Notes: generated by a model from the sequence alone, not told the origin. Shown: positions 54,674 through 63,680, numbered from the stretch's first letter. The stretch: 64,000 bases of DNA from Lachnospiraceae bacterium (GCA_017399685.1 JAFQBM010000006.1:25499-89498); one strand, 5' to 3'. A program made the numbers and translations.

Positions 54674-54680
54674 ACGAACC

Positions 54681-54696
54681 GATGTTGTGAATCATT
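54681..54696 (-). repeat. Short R2-like core
   Basis: On the minus strand aatgattcacaacatc, matching the first bases of R2. Confidence 0.4.
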
Positions 54697-54748
54697 GGAG
54701 CTTAAATATATTTTTGTGATATTCAAATAAATAAAGGAGACGAAAAAT

Positions 54749-56083
54749 ATGAGCAAATGGACAAAGATAGGTGCCCTTTTACTAGCAGGCTGTTTTGCAA
54801 CGGGATTAATGAGCGGATGTGGGAAAGAAGAAGAAAAAGACAACAAAATTGTTCTAATGAACTTTAAACCAGAAGCAAAAGAAGCATACGAAACCATAGC
54901 AGATGAATATTACAAGAAAACAGGTGTAGAAGTAGAAATTGTATCTCCAGAGGACGGAACATATGATGAAACATTGACTGAAATGATGGAAAGCAAAGAC
55001 CAGCCTTCCATCATACAGTTAAATGGCTATGTAAGCTATGAAAAATGGAAAGATAGTTGTGAAAATCTGATTTCTACTAGTCTATACACAGAAATGACAG
55101 ATCAAAGTATGGTAATTTCCAGTGCCACTACCATAGATGCAGTTCCATTTGCGTTGGAAGGTTACGGAATTATCTATAATGATGCTGTTTTGGAAAAATA
55201 CTTCGCATTGCCGGAGAAAGGAACGGAGTTTACTTCTATCTCACAAGTAGATTCTTATAATGAGTTTGAAGCATTGGTGGAGGATATGACAGCACATAAA
55301 GATGAGCTGGGAATCGAAGGTGTATTTGCCTCCACTTCTTTGGCGGAAAATGAAAGATGGCGTTGGTCCAATCATCTGTCCAATCTTCCGTTTTATTATG
55401 AGATAGGAAGACAGACCTCTTATGCTAATTATATGATTGCAACCATTGCTACGAGAGAAATTAAGTTCACTTATGAAAATGAATTTAAGAATATTTTTGA
55501 TTTATATATTGAAAATTCCTGTACTCCGAAAAATCAGTTACAAAGCAAGACTACGACAGATTCTATGGAGGAATTTGCCACTGGAAAGTGTGCTATGGTG
55601 CAAAATGGCAGCTGGTCATATCAACAGATTGCATCCATAGAAGGAAAAGCAGTGGAAGAGGAAGATATTAAGATTATGCCAATCTACATTGGGGCACCTG
55701 GGGAATCCTCACAAGGAATCTGCATCTCTACAGAAAGTTACTATGCAGTAAATAAGAATGTGTCTGATGATAAAAAAGAAAAAGCCATTGCTTTTCTGGA
55801 GTGGATGTATACTACAGATGAAGGTGCTGCACTGGTAGCAAATGAACTAGGATTTTATGCACCATATAAGAAATTTAATAAGATAGAATATAGTAATCCT
55901 CTTGTAAATGAAGTACTGGAATGGAATGAAAAAGAAGACATTAATAATGTTCCATGGATTTTCCCTTCCTATCCTAGTGAAGAGTTTAAGGATGCTTTGG
56001 GACAGGATTTATCGGATTATGTAAATCAGAACATTACCTGGAAGGCTCTTGTAGCCAATACAAAAGAGAATTGGGCAAAATAA
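54749..56083 (+). CDS. Orphan sugar-binding lipoprotein, paralogue 1
   Basis: 444 residues, SBP family 1, lipobox LMSGC (Cys about 25). It aligns along its whole length with the binding protein at 39464 (VLMNFKPEAKEAYETIADEY; LEGYGIIYNDAVLEKYFALP; CAMVQNGSW), but the pocket stretch GPIGY is changed to GYVSY and YVVEGYG to FALEGYG, so the ligand may differ. No permease genes are beside it. Ribosome site aaaggagacg. Confidence 0.88.
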   Translation: MSKWTKIGALLLAGCFATGLMSGCGKEEEKDNKIVLMNFKPEAKEAYETIADEYYKKTGVEVEIVSPEDGTYDETLTEMMESKDQPSIIQLNGYVSYEKWKDSCENLISTSLYTEMTDQSMVISSATTIDAVPFALEGYGIIYNDAVLEKYFALPEKGTEFTSISQVDSYNEFEALVEDMTAHKDELGIEGVFASTSLAENERWRWSNHLSNLPFYYEIGRQTSYANYMIATIATREIKFTYENEFKNIFDLYIENSCTPKNQLQSKTTTDSMEEFATGKCAMVQNGSWSYQQIASIEGKAVEEEDIKIMPIYIGAPGESSQGICISTESYYAVNKNVSDDKKEKAIAFLEWMYTTDEGAALVANELGFYAPYKKFNKIEYSNPLVNEVLEWNEKEDINNVPWIFPSYPSEEFKDALGQDLSDYVNQNITWKALVANTKENWAK

Positions 56084-56150
56084 CAGGAATTACATAACAA
56101 ATGGATATGCCTTATGTAGGTATCAGTACAAATGAAAGCACGGTGAGACT

Positions 56151-57482
56151 ATGAAGAAGAAAAGCATTTTAATAGGATTGGCATTGTTAGCTGGTATGTT
56201 GACGGGATGCGGTTCTGAAGAAAAAGAAATCTATTTTTTGAATTTTAAGCCAGAAGTAACAGATGTATATAACGAAATTGCAGAGGCTTATGAAGAAGAG
56301 ACGGGTGTAAAAGTAAAAATAGTAACTGCAGCTTCAGGTGAATATGAGTCTACTTTGAAGTCCGAAATGGCGAAAAAGCAACAGCCTGCCATCTTTCAAA
56401 TTAATGGTCCTATTGGATATGAATCCTGGAAGGATTACTGCAGTAATTTAATTGATACTGAATTATACAAACAATTATCACAACAGGAGATGGCGGTTAC
56501 TTCCGGAGCGGGAGTATATGGAATTCCTTATGTTGTAGAAGGGTATGGAATCATTTATAACGATGAGATTATGCAGAAGTATTTTGCGTTGCCTGATAAG
56601 AAATCAAAACTAAATTCCGCAGATGAAATCCACACTTTCTTAGAATTAAAAGAAGTAGTAGAAGATATGACATTGCATAAAGAGGAATTAGGCATTGAAG
56701 GTGTATTTGCTTCTACTTCCATGGGTTCCGGTCAGGTTTGGAGATGGCAGTCACACCTTGCAAATCTTCCTTTCTGGGCTGAGTTTAAGGACGATAAAGA
56801 CTATAGTTCTCCTGTTTTGGCAGGACTTGCAGCAGATACGGTAGAATTTAAATACGAAGACAAATATCAGCAGATTTTTGATTTGTATATTAATAATTCC
56901 TGTACGGAGAGACAGTTATTAGGAGATAAAACCGTGGATGATTCCGTGGCAGAGTTTGCTATGGGACGTTGTGCCATGATACAGAATGGAAACTGGGCAT
57001 GGGAACAGATTAATAATACAGAAGGTTCTGTGGTGGATGCAGAAAATATCAAAATCATGCCTGTTTATATGGGATTAACCAATGAAGTAGTACAGGGGCT
57101 TTGTGTAGGAACAGAAAACTATCTCGCAATCAATTCACAGGTTAGCGAAGAAGAACAACAATTAGCCATAGATTTTCTTGAATGGCTGTTTACCAGCGAA
57201 ACAGGTAAAAAATATGTAGTAGAAGATTTGAAGTTTGTTACTCCATTTAAGGGATATGATAACTATGAATATAGTGATCCTCTTGCAAATCAGGTGGTGC
57301 AGTGGATGAACAATGAAAATGTAAATACCATTCCTTGGGTATTTGTATCTTTCCCATCTGTGAATTTTAAAAATGAGTTTGGAGATGCACTGTTAAGGTA
57401 CTGCCAGGGTGACATGGAATGGGAAGAAGTAGTTACTGAAGTTAAGGAGAGCTGGGAAGAAGAAAGCAAGAGCCGGGAATAA
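56151..57482 (+). CDS. Orphan sugar-binding lipoprotein, paralogue 2
   Basis: 443 residues, lipobox LTGC (Cys about 20). Closer to the 39464 protein than paralogue 1 is: it keeps INGPIGYESWKDYC, SGAGVYGIPYVVEGYGIIYND and MGRCAMIQNGNWAW. It may therefore serve the same permeases with a similar or overlapping ligand. The ribosome site is ggtgag. A 25-nt spacer leads to a small leader ORF and hairpin. Confidence 0.88.
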   Translation: MKKKSILIGLALLAGMLTGCGSEEKEIYFLNFKPEVTDVYNEIAEAYEEETGVKVKIVTAASGEYESTLKSEMAKKQQPAIFQINGPIGYESWKDYCSNLIDTELYKQLSQQEMAVTSGAGVYGIPYVVEGYGIIYNDEIMQKYFALPDKKSKLNSADEIHTFLELKEVVEDMTLHKEELGIEGVFASTSMGSGQVWRWQSHLANLPFWAEFKDDKDYSSPVLAGLAADTVEFKYEDKYQQIFDLYINNSCTERQLLGDKTVDDSVAEFAMGRCAMIQNGNWAWEQINNTEGSVVDAENIKIMPVYMGLTNEVVQGLCVGTENYLAINSQVSEEEQQLAIDFLEWLFTSETGKKYVVEDLKFVTPFKGYDNYEYSDPLANQVVQWMNNENVNTIPWVFVSFPSVNFKNEFGDALLRYCQGDMEWEEVVTEVKESWEEESKSRE

Positions 57483-57506
57483 AGTAAAATAAAGAAAGGA
57501 AACGGT

Positions 57507-57542
57507 ATGAACCCTAAAAGAAAACGAAAAGTTTTCTTTTAG
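57507..57542 (+). CDS. Possible leader peptide within a hairpin, upstream of maf
   Basis: Eleven codons (MNPKRKRKVFF) with a good ribosome site (aaagaaaggaaacggt). The ORF coincides with a perfect 14-bp stem-loop (57512-57525 with 57531-57544, loop gaaaa). Translation would melt the hairpin. It could be an attenuation leader for maf or a chance reading of a hairpin. Confidence 0.35.
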   Translation: MNPKRKRKVFF

Positions 57543-57559
57543 GGGCTGATATTAGGAGT

Positions 57560-58123
57560 ATGATAAAAATAGTATTGGCATCAAAATCACCGAGAAGAAG
57601 TGAACTGTTACATCAAATGGGGTTAGAATTTGAAATTCTGCCTTCCAATTTGCCGGAACAGATTACAAAGGAAAAACCAGAAGAAATCGTGATGGAATTG
57701 TCCCTGCAGAAAGCCAGAGAAGTAGCAGAAAAATGTCAGGAAGCATTGATAATTGGAGCAGATACTATTGTAGTATGTTATGGTGAAATCATGGGTAAGC
57801 CGAAGAATGAAACGGAAGCCATGGCAATGCTTGAGAAATTAAGTGGACATCAACATCAGGTGTTGACCGGGGTAACTCTAATTAAAAATCAGACAGAAGA
57901 AGTTACTTTTTTTGAGGAAACCAAAGTAAATGTTGCAAAATTGTCCAAGGAAGAAATTTCAGCCTATGTTGCTACAAAAGACTGCTTAGATAAAGCAGGA
58001 GCTTATGGCATACAAGGAGAATTTGCGAAATTTATTACAGGGATTGAAGGAGACTATAATAATGTAGTGGGTTTTCCTATTGCAAGAACTTATCAGGAAT
58101 TAAAGAAAATGGGGATATTATAA
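57560..58123 (+). CDS. maf: Maf-family nucleoside triphosphate pyrophosphatase
   Basis: 187 residues. Hydrolyses non-canonical or modified nucleotides (dTTP/UTP type in this branch) to monophosphates and so guards nucleic acids. The N-terminal LASKSPRRSELL, ADTIVV and KPKNETEAMAMLEKLSGHQHQVLTG are the family motifs; DKAGAYGIQG is the last. The agg agt ribosome site is very close to ATG 57560, but the N-terminal motif leaves no other start. Confidence 0.94.
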   Translation: MIKIVLASKSPRRSELLHQMGLEFEILPSNLPEQITKEKPEEIVMELSLQKAREVAEKCQEALIIGADTIVVCYGEIMGKPKNETEAMAMLEKLSGHQHQVLTGVTLIKNQTEEVTFFEETKVNVAKLSKEEISAYVATKDCLDKAGAYGIQGEFAKFITGIEGDYNNVVGFPIARTYQELKKMGIL

Positions 58124-58132
58124 GGAGGAGCT

Positions 58133-59281
58133 ATGGCAGCAGAAAACGTATTTCAAGAAAATGTAGACTATTTAATTGAAGCGAGAAAAACCCTGATTCT
58201 TGTGGATAAAATTAAAGAAGAATTGGAAACGCAAAGAGTTGCCGCAAAGCGCCTAAAAAAGACGGTGGAAGCAGAGCATAAGGCGATTGAGGATGAAGTT
58301 TCCTCTACCTTAAAACGGAGAAAAGAAGAGATTGCCGCTACTTATGATAAAGAAATAGAAGTAAACAGGGCTAAAATAAAACAAATTCGTGCAAAACGTG
58401 ATAAAAAGAAAAACCAACGAATGAATCAACGTATGCAGGAAGAAACTTATGAAGTGAAAGAAAAAAACCGCCAGCTGATGACGGAAATGAGAACGAAATT
58501 CAAACAGGCACATCTTCCGGGATTTTGTTGTCATAAATGGTTTTATAATGTTTTTCTTTCAGAGACCGTGCTGGAATACATATTATTTTTTGTGGTATCT
58601 ATTTTATTTGTGTTAGGTGTTCCTGTGCTTCTTGCTCTGCTCATCGGAAATAATGTGGATTATTCTCAGATGTTAAGTGGAAAAGACTTTCAGGATGCAG
58701 TGTCCCATAGCATTGTGATTGCCGCCTTTTTTGCCAGCCTGTTTGGCGTTATTTACTTTTTTGTTTATACCTTGATATCCAAATGGATTGTTATGAAACA
58801 TAAAGATATTTTGGATGAAGGAAAAGTTATTTTACAACGAATCAAAGCAAATCAAAAGAGCATTAAGGCCATAGAGAATTTTATTCATAAGGAAAAGGAT
58901 GACAGTGTATATAATCTGCAGCATTATGATGAAAAACTGTCAGAGTTGGAAAAAGAAGCTGTAAAAATAGTGGAAGAAAAGCAAAATGCTTTGAATGTAT
59001 TCGAGAATGACACGAAAAATCTTATTACAGAAGAGATAAATAAAAGAAGAATGCCTAAATACAACCAAATGAAAGAAGAAGAAAGAGAACTGGAGGATTA
59101 TCTGAATCGTCTGGAAGAGGAGTTACAGGTAAATATACTGACCCTTTCTAATCAATATGAAGCATATTTAGGCAAGAAATATGTGAACCGCGAAACCTTG
59201 GAAAGTTTGATAAAGATTATGAAATCAGGAGAGGCGGACACAGTATCAGAGGCAATTAATTATTTCAAAGAAACAGAATAA
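58133..59281 (+). CDS. Coiled-coil membrane protein of unknown function
   Basis: 382 residues. An N-terminal charged coiled coil (about 15-125), two membrane helices (about 145-170 and 195-220) and a C-terminal coiled coil (about 225-355). Both ends face the cytoplasm. It has no motif that I recognise; it could be a tether or scaffold. It follows maf by 9 nt with a strong ggaggagc ribosome site, so the two are co-expressed. Confidence 0.75.
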   Translation: MAAENVFQENVDYLIEARKTLILVDKIKEELETQRVAAKRLKKTVEAEHKAIEDEVSSTLKRRKEEIAATYDKEIEVNRAKIKQIRAKRDKKKNQRMNQRMQEETYEVKEKNRQLMTEMRTKFKQAHLPGFCCHKWFYNVFLSETVLEYILFFVVSILFVLGVPVLLALLIGNNVDYSQMLSGKDFQDAVSHSIVIAAFFASLFGVIYFFVYTLISKWIVMKHKDILDEGKVILQRIKANQKSIKAIENFIHKEKDDSVYNLQHYDEKLSELEKEAVKIVEEKQNALNVFENDTKNLITEEINKRRMPKYNQMKEEERELEDYLNRLEEELQVNILTLSNQYEAYLGKKYVNRETLESLIKIMKSGEADTVSEAINYFKETE

Positions 59282-59320
59282 GGTAAGTTGACTTACAATA
59301 TGAGCCAGTGTGGATGATGA

Positions 59321-59373
59321 AAGCAGCAAATTCATGTTATGCAAGAGTGTAATTTGAATTTGTTGCTTTTTTT
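59321..59373 (+). terminator. Intrinsic terminator, convergent genes
   Basis: 14-bp stem AAGCAGCAAATTCA with 59355-59368 (one G-T pair), followed by T. Its right arm overlaps the yyaC 3' end. Confidence 0.75.
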
Positions 59374-59909
59374 GTACCATACCATAAACCTAAGGTGATG
59401 AAATCTGCCAATTCCATCACAGTGTTTAGTCTTGTTGAACTTAAAATAAAGGAATTTGCATACCCATTCATATTAACAATGCCGGTTAAAGCGATATTGC
59501 CTACAGAAAGCAGCTGTTTATCTACTCCTAATCCTGGTGTTAAAGCATGATTGGCAAGAGTGACATATCCGATGTGTTTTTTTTGTCCTAAGGAGGCATC
59601 AATAGCAATGATGAATGCATTGGGATGTTTCTTTTGAATCAAATTCATGGTTTCTTCCAGGTTTTTGGCGTGAACAGGGTTTTCTAAGGAGCCATAGATA
59701 GAAGAATCAGGGAGAAATCTCTTTAATTTGTGTCCGATTAATGGACCAAGACAATCTCCTGTAGAACGGTCTGAGCCAATACATAAAAAAACAAGATTTT
59801 TGGTTTCTATTTTATAATCAGATAATAACTCAAAAAAAGCATCTCCTAAAAGAACGTATTGTTTTCTGGAGGCGCTGTTAAAATATTTTGTTTCGTAAAA
59901 AGTGTTCAT
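59337..59909 (-). CDS. yyaC: YyaC-family sporulation protein (DUF1256)
   Basis: 190 residues. The family block CIGSDRSTGDCLGPLIGHKL is intact (about residues 43-62), followed by GSLENPVHAKNLEE, IIAIDASLGQ and GYVTLANHALTPGLGVDKQL. It resembles hydrogenase-maturation-type and Gpr-like proteases and is found in endospore formers, where it is expressed in sporulation. Its exact activity is unsettled. The ribosome site is gaggtt. Confidence 0.9.
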   Translation of the reverse strand: MNTFYETKYFNSASRKQYVLLGDAFFELLSDYKIETKNLVFLCIGSDRSTGDCLGPLIGHKLKRFLPDSSIYGSLENPVHAKNLEETMNLIQKKHPNAFIIAIDASLGQKKHIGYVTLANHALTPGLGVDKQLLSVGNIALTGIVNMNGYANSFILSSTRLNTVMELADFITLGLWYGTKKATNSNYTLA

Positions 59910-60156
59910 AAAAATAACCTCGATATATTTTTTTGGGTAACTGCCAGCGTATATAGTATTTCCCTGTAATATAAAATTTAAACCAGGATCATTCGCGACA
60001 GAAATCGAAAAACGTGGAACACTTCTAATTTGTAATTTACAATTTTCGGCAATTTTATAAATTACTTGGTGCTATCATAAGTTAGTAAGAGAAAGTCTAT
60101 GAATCTATTATATGAGGTTTATTGTAGAGATATGAGTAAAGAAAGGAAGAAAATGT

Positions 60157-61365
60157 ATGATAGAAGTAATTTATGAAAAAGAAAATCAAGAAGTTGCCCA
60201 AAGTGGATGGATTCCAAAAAATATAAGACAAATCGGGAATCCTCAGGGAGAACAAAAGATATACATAGAGGATTACGTTGTTTCTTATATTAATAAAATA
60301 GCAAGGCCAGAAAATATTTATTCAAGAGGAGCAATTCTGGTAGGGGAAACAAAAAACACAAAAAACGGCAGTGCCATATTTATTAGTGGGGCAATCGAAG
60401 CAGCAAATCTGGAACTGGATATGGATGAAACGGTATTTAATAATGACACTTGGACTCAGATTTATGATTCTATTAAAAGCTATTTTCCTGATTTGGAGGT
60501 AGTAGGGTGGTTTTTATCTAGATTAGGATTTTCTACCCAAATCAATGAAAAAATTCAAAAGACCCACATAGAAAATTTCTCAGGAAAAGACAAGGTTCTT
60601 TATGTGGTAGATTCCTTGGAAAAAGAAGATGCCTTTTATTTATATGACCAAGGAAGGTTAAGAAAGCAGACAGGCTATTACATATATTATGACCGTAATG
60701 AAAATATGCAAAATTATATTCAAAGTAAGAATGAGATACAGGAAAAAATCTTAAATCCTATTGAAGTAAAAGACAGAGAAGTTCTGGCAAGGGTAAGAAG
60801 TCAGGTGGCAAAAGGAGAAAAAAAGAAAAAGAAAAATCTTATGCCTCAGGTAGTTAGTTTTATTTTTGCTACAGGTATGCTGGCAATCGGAATTACCATT
60901 ATTAATAATTACGACAAAATGAGAAATCTTGAAATAAAATTGGAACAGCTGAATCTTACCATGAATCAGGGGCAACAAGAAGAAAATCTGACATTAAATG
61001 CTGTGGGACAAGACTCTTCGTTTTCGGAGTCTGATGAAAATCCTTTGTCTTTTACGGAAGAAGTAAAGGATACAGGTGAAGACAGTACAGAAAATAGTGC
61101 AGATATTGCTGTTTTGGAGGGAGATAACAGCGAAAATCTGCAGGAAAGCAGTGAAAATGTGTTGGAAGTTGGAAGTGAAGAAGTAGTAGAAACCATGGCA
61201 CAAAGTTATTATTATGTAGAAGAAGGAGATACACTGCTTTCCATCAGCTTAAAAATATATCAGTCGGGGGACTATGTAAAAGATATCAAGGAAGCAAATC
61301 AATTAGAAGATGAAAATTATATAAAAATAGGACAAAAATTGATTTTGCCCTCTGTGCAGCAGTAA
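60157..61365 (+). CDS. Membrane protein with MPN/JAB-like domain and C-terminal LysM
   Basis: 402 residues. The N-terminal 35-200 look like an MPN/JAB domain: RGAILVGETKNT, FISGAIEA, then VVGWFLSRLGFSTQINEKIQ and KVLYVVDSLEKEDAFYLYD, the order of eukaryotic MPN proteins (VGWYHSHPG...VVxD). The metal histidines of the HxHxxG part are replaced by Leu120, Ser121 and Arg122, so it is probably catalytically dead. A KKKKK stop and one membrane helix (about 228-250) follow, then an acidic linker and a LysM domain (about 348-400) that binds peptidoglycan. So the MPN part is inside and the LysM part outside. It heads an operon with a DUF5711-like and a CvpA-like protein. Confidence 0.75.
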   Translation: MIEVIYEKENQEVAQSGWIPKNIRQIGNPQGEQKIYIEDYVVSYINKIARPENIYSRGAILVGETKNTKNGSAIFISGAIEAANLELDMDETVFNNDTWTQIYDSIKSYFPDLEVVGWFLSRLGFSTQINEKIQKTHIENFSGKDKVLYVVDSLEKEDAFYLYDQGRLRKQTGYYIYYDRNENMQNYIQSKNEIQEKILNPIEVKDREVLARVRSQVAKGEKKKKKNLMPQVVSFIFATGMLAIGITIINNYDKMRNLEIKLEQLNLTMNQGQQEENLTLNAVGQDSSFSESDENPLSFTEEVKDTGEDSTENSADIAVLEGDNSENLQESSENVLEVGSEEVVETMAQSYYYVEEGDTLLSISLKIYQSGDYVKDIKEANQLEDENYIKIGQKLILPSVQQ

Positions 61366-61464
61366 GTAAAAAGGACATACCTCTTTCTTAATGGGAGTTT
61401 TATAGGAGAATTTCAAAATAAGAGTAGAAGAATTGTGGGAAATTTAGTATAATGAAATGGATAC

Positions 61465-61494
61465 GGAAAATCCTGCGTATTTTTGGGATTTTCC
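61465..61494 (+). promoter_or_regulatory. Stem-loop in the spacer before the DUF5711-like gene
   Basis: Perfect 9-bp stem GGAAAATCC / GGATTTTCC, 12-nt loop, no T run. A TATAAT lies just upstream (61448-61453) without a clear -35, so this could be a weak internal promoter plus 5' hairpin. Confidence 0.45.
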
Positions 61495-61536
61495 TGGAAC
61501 ATTACGATAATCTCAGGAAATACAAGGTGATTTTTG

Positions 61537-62727
61537 ATGAAAACAAAAAATACGAATCAAGAAGAAATAATCTTACTTCGGGGTGAGAGTACCCAGCCAA
61601 AGAAAAGGAAGAAGGGTGCGGGTAAAGTTCTTATATTGTTGGCAGCAACTGTTCTTTTGCTGGGAGCCATCTTTTTTGTGTTGTATCAAAGGAACCGGAC
61701 GTTTGATTCTTTTGAAGTTGTAAATACCTATTATTTTGAAGAAAATGGTGTCATGTCGTATGAAACCTATCTGGATAATGTAGTACGATATAGTAAAGAT
61801 GGAATTACATATATGAATGCAAAAGGGGAAGTGGTGTGGTCTTCCTCTTATCAAATGAAGATGCCTAAAGTTTGTGTAAATAAAGAATATGTAGCAGCAG
61901 CAGATTTTAACGGAAATGAGGTATACTTATTTGATTCAGAAGGTCTGGTAAAAAATTTTACTACTCCATATAATATTTGTAATGTTGAAGTTTCTGCCAA
62001 AGGAGTGGTAGCGGTTGTACTGGAGGCAGATGAAGAAAACTACATTTATCTTTATGATAAAACAGCTACAGAACTGGTGGAAATCAAAACCACCATAGGG
62101 AAAAATGGATATCCTCTGGATATTGCATTATCCGAAGATGGAATAAAGATGGTGGTAAGTTATATCAACACGGAAAGCATGGGAATTAACACGAATCTGG
62201 CTTTTTATAATTTCGGTTCTGTAGGGCAGAATGAAAATAGTGACCGTTTGGTAGGTGCAGTAAAATGTGGGGAATCTTTAGTGCCGGAAGTAAAATTTAT
62301 TGACAATGATACAGTTTGTGCTTTTATGGATGACCAGATTGTGGTATATGATATGAAGGATAAACCGGGCGAAAAGGCAAAAATAGAATTTAATCATGAG
62401 CCAAGAAGTGTTTTTGCAAATGAAAAATATATCGGTATGATAACAGAATTGGAAAACCAGACAGGAAGTTATCAGCTTAAGGTCTATAACCTGGAAGGTA
62501 AAGAGCGGTTTCAAACAGAAATAGATATGGAGTATATTCAGATTGTGGCAGGAGAGGAAGAATTGCTTTTATTGGGAAGTAATAATCTGCTGGTAATGGA
62601 CTACCGGGGGAATTTGAAGTATCAGGGAGAATTGGGATTCATTGCGAAAGGGGCTGTATGCAGCGGAAAACGTTATGAATATATTATACTGGGAGAAAAT
62701 GCAAATTATCAGATTCGTTTAAAGTAA
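61537..62727 (+). CDS. DUF5711-like membrane-anchored beta-propeller
   Basis: 396 residues. An N-terminal basic segment, one membrane helix (about 30-50, GKVLILLAATVLLLGAIFFVLY) and an extracellular part made of repeated strands (VRYSKDGITYMNAKGEVVWSS, YVAAADFNGNEVYLFDSEG and so on), as in PQQ/WD-type propellers and DUF5711. ATG 61537 follows aaggtga at 6 nt. Role unknown; probably a surface or envelope sensor/scaffold. Confidence 0.75.
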   Translation: MKTKNTNQEEIILLRGESTQPKKRKKGAGKVLILLAATVLLLGAIFFVLYQRNRTFDSFEVVNTYYFEENGVMSYETYLDNVVRYSKDGITYMNAKGEVVWSSSYQMKMPKVCVNKEYVAAADFNGNEVYLFDSEGLVKNFTTPYNICNVEVSAKGVVAVVLEADEENYIYLYDKTATELVEIKTTIGKNGYPLDIALSEDGIKMVVSYINTESMGINTNLAFYNFGSVGQNENSDRLVGAVKCGESLVPEVKFIDNDTVCAFMDDQIVVYDMKDKPGEKAKIEFNHEPRSVFANEKYIGMITELENQTGSYQLKVYNLEGKERFQTEIDMEYIQIVAGEEELLLLGSNNLLVMDYRGNLKYQGELGFIAKGAVCSGKRYEYIILGENANYQIRLK

Positions 62728-62743
62728 GTAAGGAGGAAGGCAA

Positions 62744-63442
62744 ATGCAGCTTTTGATTTGTGTGATAGCATTATTTTTGTTTCATGTGATACATGGCTAT
62801 AAAGTTGGAATTATTAAAAAAATTGTACAATGTCTCAGTATGTTGATTGCTATTATTCTGTCGTTGTTTTGCTTTTCTTATGTAGCAAAAACCATACGAA
62901 ATCTTACAGGTATAGAACAACTGATGCAGGAAAAGATAACACAGGTAGTAGAAGAACAGGTAGAAAAGGATTTGAATGGAAAAGGAAGTCAAAGAGAAGC
63001 GATAGAAGGATTGAAATTACCTGATAATATTAAAGATGCTTTGATTGCAAATAATAATGAAGAAGTATATGAAGCATTAGGAATTGAAAAGTTTACAGAA
63101 TATATCAGTAGTTATCTGGCTAATATGATTATCAATGCCTTAGCTTTTGTTGTAACCTTTGTCATTGTTTTTACTTTAATGAAACTCTTACTTGCCATTG
63201 CAGATATTGCATCCCACCTTCCTGTGATTCGGGGAGTAAATAAACTATTAGGTGCCGTATTGGGAGTGGTGCAGGGAATTCTAACAGTGTGGATTTTCTT
63301 TGCAGTAATAACCATGGTAATTGGAACAGAGTTTGGAATGAAAGTATATGAACAGATTTTAGAACAGCCTGTACTAAATTATCTATATGAGCATAATATC
63401 ATTCTTGATATGATATCAAACCTGTCAAAATTAATATATTAA
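62744..63442 (+). CDS. CvpA family membrane protein
   Basis: 232 residues, four membrane helices. N-terminal LLICVIALFLFHVIHGYKVGIIKKI, a long outer loop (about 60-130) and the C-terminal pair with VIRGVNKLLGAVLGVVQGILTVW, the CvpA signature. CvpA is linked to colicin V production and envelope homeostasis. It follows the DUF5711-like gene by 16 nt with an aggagg ribosome site and is the last gene before the rRNA promoters. Confidence 0.85.
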   Translation: MQLLICVIALFLFHVIHGYKVGIIKKIVQCLSMLIAIILSLFCFSYVAKTIRNLTGIEQLMQEKITQVVEEQVEKDLNGKGSQREAIEGLKLPDNIKDALIANNNEEVYEALGIEKFTEYISSYLANMIINALAFVVTFVIVFTLMKLLLAIADIASHLPVIRGVNKLLGAVLGVVQGILTVWIFFAVITMVIGTEFGMKVYEQILEQPVLNYLYEHNIILDMISNLSKLIY

Positions 63443-63539
63443 AACTTGATGATTCTTGATTTTAAATATTAGAATATAACGATATGAAAAATGCTGGGAA
63501 TCATCAAACTTAAATTTCGAAAAAAGTGAAAAATAAGTA

Positions 63540-63568
63540 TTGACAATTAAACGGTGAGATGATATGAT
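63540..63568 (+). promoter_or_regulatory. rRNA promoter P1
   Basis: -35 TTGACA (63540-63545), 17-bp spacer, -10 TATGAT (63563-63568). Confidence 0.85.
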
Positions 63569-63651
63569 ATCACTTGTCGGTAAGAAGTTGTTTGAAAAGT
63601 TCGAACAATTCAAATAATTTAAAAAAGTCAATAAAAAATAAAAAATAAGTG

Positions 63652-63680
63652 TTGACAACAGTTGAGAAAAGTGATATGAT
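63652..63680 (+). promoter_or_regulatory. rRNA promoter P2
   Basis: -35 TTGACA (63652-63657), 17-bp spacer, -10 TATGAT (63675-63680). Very similar to P1, 112 bp downstream, with A/T-rich upstream DNA that resembles an UP element. Confidence 0.85.
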
